A program made the position numbers and the translations under genes. Positions 24,701 through 33,102 of a stretch of DNA of 60,831 nt are shown in pieces; position 1 is the stretch's first letter, and each line of letters opens with the position of its first letter. The stretch lies in assembly GCA_947177405.1 (NCBI GenBank), contig CAMWUJ010000008.1, positions 1-60,831 on the forward strand. The letters are read 5' to 3'. Origin of the DNA: an uncultured Porphyromonadaceae bacterium (GTDB lineage: Bacteria; Bacteroidota; Bacteroidia; Bacteroidales; Muribaculaceae). The notes beneath the pieces are model-generated. The model did not search any database. It was given only the letters and a program-made list of their open reading frames with translations, and was not told the origin of the DNA.

Positions 24701-25759
24701 TCAATCTCTCCAATCAAGCCCATCAATTTGAGATTTGTCAAATCCAAGAGCCGGTTTATAATAAAGCCTGTCTCCCTGTAATGAAATAGGGGATTGGAAA
24801 TTATTAGTAAACAGACCACCGGTGCCAAGTCCTTGTGGTAACGATGTTGGGAGAGTTGCGACCCATTGGGCAATGGCATTTAATCCTATATTGGATTCTA
24901 AAGCAGATGTGACCCACCAACCGATTCCATATTTTTCAGCAAGTCCGATCCATTCGGTACACCCGGAAAAACCTCCCGCAAGTGAAGGTTTCAATACAAT
25001 ATATTGAGGGTGTACCTCAGAAAGAAGTCTCTCTTTCTCTTCCATTGTGAATTTACCGATGAGCTCTTCATCAAGAGCTATCGGGAGTGGAGTGATTTCA
25101 CAAAGGAATTTCATCAATTCGGGAGAACCTTGTCTGATGGGTTGTTCGATAGAATGAACATCAAGATCTGCCAAAGCTTTTAATTTGGGAATCACATCAT
25201 CCATTGAGAAGGCTCCGTTGGCATCAACTCTTATCTCGATTTCTTTCCTGCTGAAATGGCTCCGGATAAACTGAATAAGCTTTATCTCTTTATTCCACTC
25301 GATTGCACCGATTTTGATTTTTATACAACGGAATCCTTGTTTCAGCTTATCCTCCACCTGTAGCATCATCCTGTCGAAATCCGACATCCAGATAAGGCCG
25401 TTTATTTCTATAGAATTTTCTCCGGATGTAAACGAGGAAGGGAAATAAATACCTTTCCCTCCATTGGAAAAATCAAGCAATGCTTGTTCGAAACCGACCT
25501 GAATGGATGGAAACCGAGAAAGATCAGTTGGTATTCCTAATTTAACATTGGTAACCAACTCCACCATCTTATAGAAATATCTATCATCGGCTTCAGGAGA
25601 AAGTCCGGGAAAAATCGCGGCCTCTCCTATTCCATAAATGGAGGGATCATTTTCATCAAATATCCTCAGATACGCAGTTATTTTTTCGGTCAGTACTCCT
25701 CTTGATGTTCCTGCGGGAGTCTTGAACTTCAGAGTATAAGGTGCGAATTGAAGTCTCAT
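24701..25759 (-). CDS. menC: o-Succinylbenzoate synthase
   Basis: MenC dehydrates SHCHC to o-succinylbenzoate. The 352-residue protein has the enolase-superfamily layout: a capping domain (about 1-115) and a barrel with the first lysine in IKIKIGA, metal ligands in VDANGAF, SIEQPI and DEELIG, and the second lysine in VLKPSLAGG. N-acylamino acid racemases share this fold, but the men neighbours decide the call. It starts 2 bases after the menB stop and ends one base before the menE ATG. Confidence 0.93.
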   Translation of the reverse strand: MRLQFAPYTLKFKTPAGTSRGVLTEKITAYLRIFDENDPSIYGIGEAAIFPGLSPEADDRYFYKMVELVTNVKLGIPTDLSRFPSIQVGFEQALLDFSNGGKGIYFPSSFTSGENSIEINGLIWMSDFDRMMLQVEDKLKQGFRCIKIKIGAIEWNKEIKLIQFIRSHFSRKEIEIRVDANGAFSMDDVIPKLKALADLDVHSIEQPIRQGSPELMKFLCEITPLPIALDEELIGKFTMEEKERLLSEVHPQYIVLKPSLAGGFSGCTEWIGLAEKYGIGWWVTSALESNIGLNAIAQWVATLPTSLPQGLGTGGLFTNNFQSPISLQGDRLYYKPALGFDKSQIDGLDWRD

Positions 25760-25761
25760 AT

Positions 25762-26577
25762 TTAGGGGAATTTGGGAAATTGAGAGAAATCCGGGTCACG
25801 TTTTTCAAGAAAAGCGTTCTTACCTTCCTGAGCTTCCTCCATAAGATAATACATCAGAGTTGCGTCACCGGCAAATTCCATAATTCCATGCTGACCATCA
25901 AGCTCGGCATTAAGAGCGCGTTTGATCATTCTGATTGCGAAAGGAGATCGTTTTAGAATAGTGCGACACCATTCCACGGTGGTTTCTTCAAGACGATCAA
26001 ATGGCACCACTTCATTTACCATTCCCATTTGTAGAGCTTCTTGGGCAGTATATTGTTTACATAGGAACCATATTTCGCGTGCCTTTTTTTGTCCCACGCA
26101 GCGAGCAAGATAAGAAGAACCGAATCCTGCATCGAAACTTCCCACTTTAGGACCGGTTTGTCCGAAACGTGCGTTTTCAGAGGCTATTGAAAGGTCGCAC
26201 ACAACTTGAAGCACATTCCCTCCTCCAATAGAATATCCATTCACCATAGCGATGACCGGTTTAGGTATCGAACGGATTGCATGATGAAGCTCAAGCACGT
26301 TTAGTCGTGGCACGCCATCTTCTCCCACATATCCACCGATGCCTTTTACATTCTGGTCTCCTCCGCTACAGAAAGCCTTGTCTCCTGCACCGGTAAGAAT
26401 GATAACACCTATGTCTTGACGTTCCCGGCATATTGCGAATGCATCAAGCATCTCCTGATTGGTGAGAGGCCTAAAGGCATTATATACCTTTGGTCGATTG
26501 ATTGTGATTTTGGCAATCCCCTCGAAAAATTCGAATTTAATATCGGTGTATTCTTTAATTGTTTCCCAATTATACAT
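25762..26577 (-). CDS. menB: 1,4-Dihydroxy-2-naphthoyl-CoA synthase
   Basis: MenB closes the second ring of the naphthoquinone from o-succinylbenzoyl-CoA. The 271-residue crotonase-fold protein has the oxyanion-hole blocks [13 protein letters not shown] and [13 protein letters not shown], the flexible loop that contains [15 protein letters not shown], and the active-site aspartate region [14 protein letters not shown] typical of MenB. Length is typical. The gene is between menD (11 bases upstream) and menC (2 bases downstream). Confidence 0.97.
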   Translation of the reverse strand: MYNWETIKEYTDIKFEFFEGIAKITINRPKVYNAFRPLTNQEMLDAFAICRERQDIGVIILTGAGDKAFCSGGDQNVKGIGGYVGEDGVPRLNVLELHHAIRSIPKPVIAMVNGYSIGGGNVLQVVCDLSIASENARFGQTGPKVGSFDAGFGSSYLARCVGQKKAREIWFLCKQYTAQEALQMGMVNEVVPFDRLEETTVEWCRTILKRSPFAIRMIKRALNAELDGQHGIMEFAGDATLMYYLMEEAQEGKNAFLEKRDPDFSQFPKFP

Positions 26578-26588
26578 TTTATATTATT

Positions 26589-28304
26589 TTAAATATTAGA
26601 GTCTGTTTTGTTTCCTGCCAATCCGTTGAGCCGCATATATTTCCGTAAGATTGATGCGCTATATTCCTCATCTATCTTGATTTCCATTATGGTATTGGAG
26701 GGATAGTCGAGAAAATCTTTAAACTGCCTCTTCATACTCTCTTCTGAGTCAACTGAATAATATTTCCAGCCGTATGCCTGAGTGAGTCCTTCAATAGGAA
26801 GAGCCGGATCGGCGCAAAAGAAGCGGTCTCTATGTTCGATATAACGGGTGGGTGATATAAAGCGAAAGATGCCTCCTCCCTTGTTATTGATCACTATTAT
26901 TTTGAAGGAGGGAGGAAGCGCATATCCCATTATCCCCGGAGAATATGCAAACGACATATCTCCTGTGATCAGCAGTGTTGGGCCCTTGTAAGCAAGCGCA
27001 CATCCTGCAGCTGTAGCATTTGTGCCTTCTATACCTGAGACGCCACGGTTGGCATAACTTGCATGAGGAATACAGTTGGTGAATAACTGAGCATACCTGA
27101 TACTTGTACCATTGGAAAGAAAAAGATTATATTGGATTGGCAGATTATCAAGTATAAATCGGAATGCCTTTAGTTCTGACCAATTAATATCTTCCACAAA
27201 TTTTTTTCTGATAGCGATTTGCTTTCCGCAAACCTCATCCCATAGAACTCTATACCCGGGCGCTGTGGATGTATCGCATTTTTTAAGAGGATGATACATC
27301 GTCTTAAAGAAAATTGCAGGGGAAATGCGTATATTTAGAGTCAAATTCTTGAAACAGTCAACCTCGAAAGAAGTATCTCCTAAAGTCCATATTTCAGGTG
27401 AGGCTTTCCTGATAAAATCCTTTAACATTCCTGAAATAAGAGCCCCTCCAATTGAAATTACTATGTCAGGACGCAATTTTTCTTTTTCTGAATCCTGAAG
27501 ACCTGCTATCACCGAATCAATGGCATACGGATTCCCAGATATGTGAAGATTAGAGATGGTCTCGCAAAGAAGCTTCACGTTGGGAAGAGAGGCAAACAGG
27601 GAGAGATACTTATTAAGTGAATTATCGGGAGGCATAAATCCTGCCACAATTAAAATACGTTTTCCTTCCAGTCTTTTTTTCAATTCCTGAATCATCCTAA
27701 AAGACAAAATAGGGGATGAATCCATTACCGAAACCACTCTTGTAGGAAAAACTTTTCTATCAATTGTGTTGCTGAGAGGATTGCCGAATTGAATATTGAT
27801 ATGAACCGGGCCCGGATATCCAGCTCCGGAAACATTGACCGCTTCATTTGCTATCCTGTTGACATACCAATTCATCTCCTCGTCTATGTTTTCTACCGGA
27901 ATATCAAACTCCTTCTTTACTATTCCTTGAAGGGCATTGACTTGGAGAAGCGTCTGGGAATCATTCTGACCAATCCATTGAGCAGGACGATCGGCAGAAA
28001 TAACAATCAGAGGGATACGTTGATAATATGCTTCTGCAATTGCAGGAGCATAATTATATAGAGCCGTACCGGACGTGCATATCAATACTACAGGATTCCG
28101 CGAGACCATTGCTATTCCAAGCGCTGTAAAAGCAGCGTTTCGCTCGTCTGTGATAACATGGCATCTTAGGTTCTCCCGGTATGAGATGGAAATAAGGATA
28201 GGTGCGTTGCGTGACCCCGGACTTGCTACGACATCCTGTATGCCATGGGCTTCAAATACATCCAGAAGAATACGACAATATATCTTATCTGTATCTTTCA
28301 TCAT
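26589..28304 (-). CDS. menD: 2-Succinyl-5-enolpyruvyl-6-hydroxy-3-cyclohexene-1-carboxylate synthase
   Basis: MenD joins isochorismate and 2-oxoglutarate using thiamine diphosphate. The 571-residue protein starts with the substrate block VVASPGSRNAPI, has the cofactor-activating glutamate in VITDERNAAF, and the ThDP-binding signature GDMSFAYSPG...INNKGGGIF near residue 450-490. Its ATG overlaps the fmt stop (ATGA at 28301-28304). The usual partner gene menF is not next to it but 22 kb away in this window. Confidence 0.96.
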   Translation of the reverse strand: MMKDTDKIYCRILLDVFEAHGIQDVVASPGSRNAPILISISYRENLRCHVITDERNAAFTALGIAMVSRNPVVLICTSGTALYNYAPAIAEAYYQRIPLIVISADRPAQWIGQNDSQTLLQVNALQGIVKKEFDIPVENIDEEMNWYVNRIANEAVNVSGAGYPGPVHINIQFGNPLSNTIDRKVFPTRVVSVMDSSPILSFRMIQELKKRLEGKRILIVAGFMPPDNSLNKYLSLFASLPNVKLLCETISNLHISGNPYAIDSVIAGLQDSEKEKLRPDIVISIGGALISGMLKDFIRKASPEIWTLGDTSFEVDCFKNLTLNIRISPAIFFKTMYHPLKKCDTSTAPGYRVLWDEVCGKQIAIRKKFVEDINWSELKAFRFILDNLPIQYNLFLSNGTSIRYAQLFTNCIPHASYANRGVSGIEGTNATAAGCALAYKGPTLLITGDMSFAYSPGIMGYALPPSFKIIVINNKGGGIFRFISPTRYIEHRDRFFCADPALPIEGLTQAYGWKYYSVDSEESMKRQFKDFLDYPSNTIMEIKIDEEYSASILRKYMRLNGLAGNKTDSNI

Positions 28305-29245
28305 ATAAATCTTTTTGGCTTATAACCGAGAAGAAAAGCAGAGGCTTCCATTCTCTTTTTCCCAGCCGGCTGTAATGACTCGATAATTACCGATCCGTGA
28401 TTGGCAGCTACAAACAATTTTTTATCGATAAGCTTCACTTCTCCCGGGATTTCGGATACAAAAGTATCCGATGGCCTTGAATCAAATATTTTCACATCCA
28501 TGGTTTTTCCAGAAAAGTCTTCCATCACCGACCAGGCCGCAGGATAGGGAGAAAGACCTCTGATGTGATTGAATATCTCTTTTGGGGTCTTTCCCCAGTC
28601 AATTCTGCAATCTTCCTTGAATATCTTGGGGGCAGGAATAAATTCTCCTTCAGGCTGAGGCTTGGTGGTAAGAGTGCCATCAATGATTGACTCAACTGTA
28701 TGAATCACACATTCTGCACCTATCTTCATCAATCGGTCATATACAGTGCCTACATTATCAGATTGAAGGATTTCAATCTTGCGCTGCTCGATTATATCGC
28801 CCGTATCAATTTCATGCTTAAGGAAAAATGTGGTGATTCCGGTTTCGGTCTCGCCATTCATTATAGCACGATTGATTGGAGCTGCGCCACGATATTTGGG
28901 TAGAAGTGAGCCATGAAGATTAAAGGTCCCTAATCTTGGCATTGCCCATACCACTTCAGGCAACATCCTGAAAGCAATTACAATAAAAAGATCAGCGTCT
29001 ATCTTACGAAGGGCCTCTACGAATTCGGGATTCTTGAGTTTCTCAGGTTGCAGTATATTCAAATCCTTCTCCAAAGCATATTTTTTTACATCACTCTGTA
29101 TTATATGATGTCCACGACCTGCAATCTTGTCGGGCATCGTCACCACAGCCGCGACATTAAAGCCATTTTTGACTAATGCGTCAAGACTCTCCACTGCAAA
29201 TTCAGGAGTGCCGAAGAATACTATTTTAAGATCTTTCTTTTTCAT
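28301..29245 (-). CDS. fmt: Methionyl-tRNA formyltransferase
   Basis: Fmt formylates initiator Met-tRNA using 10-formyl-tetrahydrofolate. The 314-residue protein has the Rossmann start IVFFGTPEFAV, the catalytic region FNLHGSLLPKYRGAAPI and the DTGDII block, then a C-terminal RNA-binding domain from about 205. The gene for peptide deformylase is not in the window. It lies 23 bases after the CLC gene and overlaps menD by 4 bases. Confidence 0.97.
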   Translation of the reverse strand: MKKKDLKIVFFGTPEFAVESLDALVKNGFNVAAVVTMPDKIAGRGHHIIQSDVKKYALEKDLNILQPEKLKNPEFVEALRKIDADLFIVIAFRMLPEVVWAMPRLGTFNLHGSLLPKYRGAAPINRAIMNGETETGITTFFLKHEIDTGDIIEQRKIEILQSDNVGTVYDRLMKIGAECVIHTVESIIDGTLTTKPQPEGEFIPAPKIFKEDCRIDWGKTPKEIFNHIRGLSPYPAAWSVMEDFSGKTMDVKIFDSRPSDTFVSEIPGEVKLIDKKLFVAANHGSVIIESLQPAGKKRMEASAFLLGYKPKRFI

Positions 29246-29268
29246 CTTGGTAAAAACAATTCGTAGAT

Positions 29269-31068
29269 TTAATCTTCAGTAAAATGCTTGAGAACACGTC
29301 GATATGAGTTGAAAATCTTTGATTTTGACACGAATCCCACATATCTTCCGTTGTCCACCACCGGAAGATTCCATGCGTTTGTTTTGTCGAATATTTCCAT
29401 CACCTTATCCATCGTATCAGAAAGTTCGATGGTTGCCGGTACTGCAGACATAAAACGTGAAACATGCATTTTTTTATAAAGATCCGGACGAAACATAATA
29501 TTCCTTATTTCATCGAGAATCACTACACCTTTCAACTTGTCGTCTTCATCAACAACCGGAAAGAGATTACGGTTGCATACCGAGATAGTATCCACCATCT
29601 CCTTTAGATTCATCTCCGGACGCACCTTCTTGAAATCAGTTTCGATCACGTTATCAAGTTTTAAAAGTGTAAGGACAGCTTTATCCTTTTCATGTGTAAG
29701 CAAGTCGCCTGCACGCGCAAGACGCATGGTGTAGATGCTGTAAGGAAGAAAAATCTTGATGGTCATATATGCAAGGAGCGATACTATCAGAAGAGGGAGG
29801 AACAGATCATAACCTCCGGTCATTTCGGCAGTGAGGAAGATAGCCATCAATGGCGCGTGCATGACTCCACTCATAACTCCGGCCATTCCCATCAATGCGA
29901 AATTTTTCTGGGAAAGATGAATTCCTATGTCAAGATTGTTGAGTATATAAGCAAATAAAAATCCGCATAATGCACCAACAAAAAGAGAAGGCGCAAATGT
30001 TCCGCCCACACCTCCGGCCCCATTGGTGGCGGAGGTGGCGAAAGCCTTGAACATCATCACGGCACCGATAAAAAGAACAAGAAACCAAACATTATCCCTG
30101 TCCACATAGAAAAAGGTACCGTTAACAACCTTGGATATATCTCCTTCAAGTAGATTTTCAATGGCTCCATACCCTTCTCCATATAGAGGCGGGAAAATGA
30201 AAAGTAGTAGAGCCAAAATACTTCCTCCGGTCAGGATTTTTATAAATTTGTTGGGTAGTCTGGAAAAAATGGTTTCCATCCAGAACATCACTTTGGTGAA
30301 ATAGAGAGATACCAGTCCACAAACGATCCCCAATAAAATAGTGAACGGTATTCTGGCAGTGACAAATGGCTCGCTTTGAGAGAAAAAGAATTCTGAATTG
30401 TATCCTTCAAGCACATAAGCCACTGTCGCACCTGCGATTGAAGATATCAGCAAGGGCATAACAGTAAGTCCTGTGAGGTCAATCATCAGTACCTCCAAAG
30501 TGAAAAGCATCCCGGCAATAGGTGCACGGAAAATTCCGGCAATACCGGCCGCGGCTCCACAGCCCACAAGAATCATCAACACTTTTGGAGACAGTCGAAA
30601 AGCTTGTCCTACATTGGATCCGATGGCCGCTCCGGTGAATACAATCGGTCCCTCTGCTCCAACAGATCCTCCGAAGCCTATTGTTATGGAGGATGAGATC
30701 AGGGATGCATACATATTCTTTTTCTTCAGACGCGACTTCCTTCGGGAGATTGCATATAATACCTTGGTCACTCCATGAGATATATTATCTTTCACGATAT
30801 ATCTTAGAAATAAGGTCACTATGAGAATCCCTATCATGGGATACACCAGATAAAGCCAGTTGGCCGAGGTCGTGCTCAATCCTGAAGTAAGGGCATTAGC
30901 TATAAGATGAATCAGATATTTCAGAAGCTGGGCGGCAAAGCCACATATAATTCCTACCACCAAAGCAAGCATTACTAAGAAAGTGCTCTCCTTGATGTGA
31001 TGTTCTCTCCAGATCACTATTTTCATCCAGAATTCTGTGAAACGGTTATGTGTTTCCTTATATGCCAT
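29269..31068 (-). CDS. CLC-family chloride channel/transporter with CBS domains
   Basis: The 599-residue protein has about 18 membrane segments' worth of hydrophobic sequence (about 25-440) and two CBS domains at the C-terminus (about 470-590). Anion-pathway blocks are clear: GAEGP with the gating glutamate E139, GIFRAPIAG and GGTFAPSLFVG. The position equal to the internal proton glutamate of E. coli ClC (E203) is V193 in MLFTLEVLM. It is therefore more like a channel or an uncoupled carrier. The GSGIP block is also not kept (ISHGVTK). It lies 23 bases before fmt, a common pairing in Bacteroidota. Confidence 0.9.
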   Translation of the reverse strand: MAYKETHNRFTEFWMKIVIWREHHIKESTFLVMLALVVGIICGFAAQLLKYLIHLIANALTSGLSTTSANWLYLVYPMIGILIVTLFLRYIVKDNISHGVTKVLYAISRRKSRLKKKNMYASLISSSITIGFGGSVGAEGPIVFTGAAIGSNVGQAFRLSPKVLMILVGCGAAAGIAGIFRAPIAGMLFTLEVLMIDLTGLTVMPLLISSIAGATVAYVLEGYNSEFFFSQSEPFVTARIPFTILLGIVCGLVSLYFTKVMFWMETIFSRLPNKFIKILTGGSILALLLFIFPPLYGEGYGAIENLLEGDISKVVNGTFFYVDRDNVWFLVLFIGAVMMFKAFATSATNGAGGVGGTFAPSLFVGALCGFLFAYILNNLDIGIHLSQKNFALMGMAGVMSGVMHAPLMAIFLTAEMTGGYDLFLPLLIVSLLAYMTIKIFLPYSIYTMRLARAGDLLTHEKDKAVLTLLKLDNVIETDFKKVRPEMNLKEMVDTISVCNRNLFPVVDEDDKLKGVVILDEIRNIMFRPDLYKKMHVSRFMSAVPATIELSDTMDKVMEIFDKTNAWNLPVVDNGRYVGFVSKSKIFNSYRRVLKHFTED

Positions 31069-31101
31069 TTTATGTTTTAATAAAAATAAAGCCTAAGAAT
31101 A

Positions 31102-32526
31102 TTATTTACCTTCTCCACTTATCACAGTCTTGATGGTATAGAGTAGAATCTTCAAATCAAGCAGTAACGACATATTATTGATGTAAATCATATCAAATTT
31201 TGTGCGTTCCACCATTTGATCCAGGTTGGAGGCGTAGCCAAACTTTACCATAGCCCAAGAAGTTATTCCCGGTCTTACCTGATATATTAATCCGAAATAA
31301 GGCACTCTTTTCACAATCTGACGTATATAAAACTCTCTTTCCGGACGAGGCCCGACAATCGACATATCACCCTTTATTACATTAATCATCTGTGGAATTT
31401 CATCGATACGGAACTTCCTAAGCCATCTCCCCACTTTTGTGACTCTTGTATCTGTATCCGAAGAGAGTTTTGGTCCGTTCGCCTCAGCATCTGTTATCAT
31501 TGTCCTGAATTTTATAATCCTGAAGGGAAGTCGGTGTCGTCCGATTCTCTCTTGGGTATAAAATACCGGACCATTGCTGTCAATCTTTATCATTAGTGCG
31601 ATTATGATAAAAAAAGGAGACAGAATTATTAGAACCAATATGGAAAGCATGACATCACACAGACGTTTTATATTCTTACTGAAATCACTAATTCTTGGAG
31701 CTGTCAGATCAATAAAGGTATGCCCAAGAATATCATTGGTGCGAATTCCTGCCATGGCATAATCAATTTCGTGTGGGGCGATTTTAATGGGAATACCAAG
31801 GTCAATATATTCATTTACCATCCGTAGAAGGCTTTTGTCTCCTGCTTCGCCCGGCGCAAGAACAATCTGACTCACCTTCTCTTGACGACAGAATGGTTTA
31901 AGCGTTTCAGAAGATATCAAAGGGAATTCACTAATACTCTCATTTCCCTTTTGATTGCCATCTAACATCACAATTCCTGCTATCTCATTTCTATATAATG
32001 ATTTGGCAGAAAGAACCATATCGATTGTATGCCGATTAATTTCTCTGTTGGTGATTATTATAGTCTTATTTGTAAGATTACTCTTTTTCGCTCTTTTAAC
32101 AGCAAAATTGGTGATAACCAATCTTCCGGAGTATGTAAACAAGAGAAACAGAAGAAAAAGTAATACTACGATTAAATATTCTGTTCTTCTCCTTGGGGTA
32201 GGATCATTGATCAATAATGTCATGAATATTATCAGAGCATTTACAGCGGCACTTCCGGCTGTAACTAAAAATTCGCTGATCCTTGATCTTGGAAAGGGAT
32301 TATTATAATATCCGGATAATAAGTATATGAATAATAACCCTATGGGCACAAGAAATTGTTCTAATACAATCTTTGTAGAGAAGAGATATTCCTCCAATCC
32401 GTGAGTGTTATAGCCATAGAGAATAACAAAGCGTAAAATATTGAATACGAAGAAAGCAAGTGAAGTCATTATGACATCACTGCACACATAAGCTATTCTA
32501 AGAGTTTTGTTCCTCTTTTTGAACAT
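31102..32526 (-). CDS. Polyprenyl-phosphate sugar-1-phosphate transferase (WcaJ/bacterial sugar transferase type)
   Basis: Such enzymes start surface glycan repeats by moving a sugar phosphate to undecaprenyl phosphate at the inner membrane. The 474-residue protein has about four N-terminal helices (15-130), a Rossmann-like middle region (150-260) and the catalytic domain from about 275, with a helix hairpin (MLSILVLIILSPFF), the DSNGPVFYTQERIG block, FRTM and the end motif VGPRPEREF. No other glycan genes are close, so which sugar it uses is unknown. It lies between tsaC and the CLC gene. Confidence 0.92.
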   Translation of the reverse strand: MFKKRNKTLRIAYVCSDVIMTSLAFFVFNILRFVILYGYNTHGLEEYLFSTKIVLEQFLVPIGLLFIYLLSGYYNNPFPRSRISEFLVTAGSAAVNALIIFMTLLINDPTPRRRTEYLIVVLLFLLFLLFTYSGRLVITNFAVKRAKKSNLTNKTIIITNREINRHTIDMVLSAKSLYRNEIAGIVMLDGNQKGNESISEFPLISSETLKPFCRQEKVSQIVLAPGEAGDKSLLRMVNEYIDLGIPIKIAPHEIDYAMAGIRTNDILGHTFIDLTAPRISDFSKNIKRLCDVMLSILVLIILSPFFIIIALMIKIDSNGPVFYTQERIGRHRLPFRIIKFRTMITDAEANGPKLSSDTDTRVTKVGRWLRKFRIDEIPQMINVIKGDMSIVGPRPEREFYIRQIVKRVPYFGLIYQVRPGITSWAMVKFGYASNLDQMVERTKFDMIYINNMSLLLDLKILLYTIKTVISGEGK

Positions 32527-32537
32527 CGTCTGATTTC

Positions 32538-33098
32538 TTACCGTATGATTTTTATAACACTGTCGTTGCTTACCTTAATAATATTGCTTGGGGAGTTTTT
32601 TTTCTCCGACTCGCGACCTGTTTCAACAATATAGTCAACACCATTAAGGATTTCCTCAGAAATCTCTGAAAAGACTTGCGGTGTTTTCTCTCCGCTGATA
32701 TTGGCGGAGGTTGAGACAACCGGACAACGGAGGCGTTGACAAAGCATCTTTGAGAATGTTTCTGAAGTTATTCTGAATCCGGCGGAGCCGTCATCTGCTT
32801 TCAGAAGTGGACTTATCCCGACAGGATTATCATAAATTATAGTTAAGGGATGGACTGCCGCATCAATTAATTCCCAAGCAATCTCAGGAATATTCTTGAC
32901 ATATTGTTGCAACTGACCATCCGACCCCACCAGCATTAACATCGATTTTGCATCAGCTCTCTTTTTCAGATCAAAAATGCGTTGCACCGCTTTGGTGTTG
33001 GTTGCATCACACCCTATTCCCCATACAGTGTCGGTAGGGTAGAGGATTATTCCACCCTCCTTAAGTGTTTTAAGTGCTCTCTCTAAGGTTTCCTTCAT
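32538..33098 (-). CDS. tsaC: Threonylcarbamoyl-AMP synthase (Sua5/YrdC family)
   Basis: This enzyme makes threonylcarbamoyl-adenylate from threonine, bicarbonate and ATP, for t6A at position 37 of tRNA. The 186-residue protein is a single YrdC domain: YPTDTVWGIGCDATN at about 20-34 and KKRADAKSMLMLV at about 45-57. It lacks the extra Sua5 C-terminal domain, hence tsaC rather than a full-length Sua5. Its partner tsaD is also in this window (37432-38448). It is 4 bases after nadE and 11 before the sugar transferase gene. Confidence 0.92.
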   Translation of the reverse strand: MKETLERALKTLKEGGIILYPTDTVWGIGCDATNTKAVQRIFDLKKRADAKSMLMLVGSDGQLQQYVKNIPEIAWELIDAAVHPLTIIYDNPVGISPLLKADDGSAGFRITSETFSKMLCQRLRCPVVSTSANISGEKTPQVFSEISEEILNGVDYIVETGRESEKKNSPSNIIKVSNDSVIKIIR

Positions 33099-33102
33099 AT
33101 AT

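Noticed and set aside
24700-24879. A 60-residue N-terminal extension of MenE
   Set aside because: It would overlap menC by about 180 bases, while an ATG lies exactly one base after the menC stop, matching the tight spacing of the other men genes. The compact result is still flagged as a finding.
29269-31068. Fluoride-type CLC exporter
   Set aside because: The anion blocks and CBS domains fit the chloride branch, and no fluoride riboswitch is visible upstream; the gene is inside a dense array.
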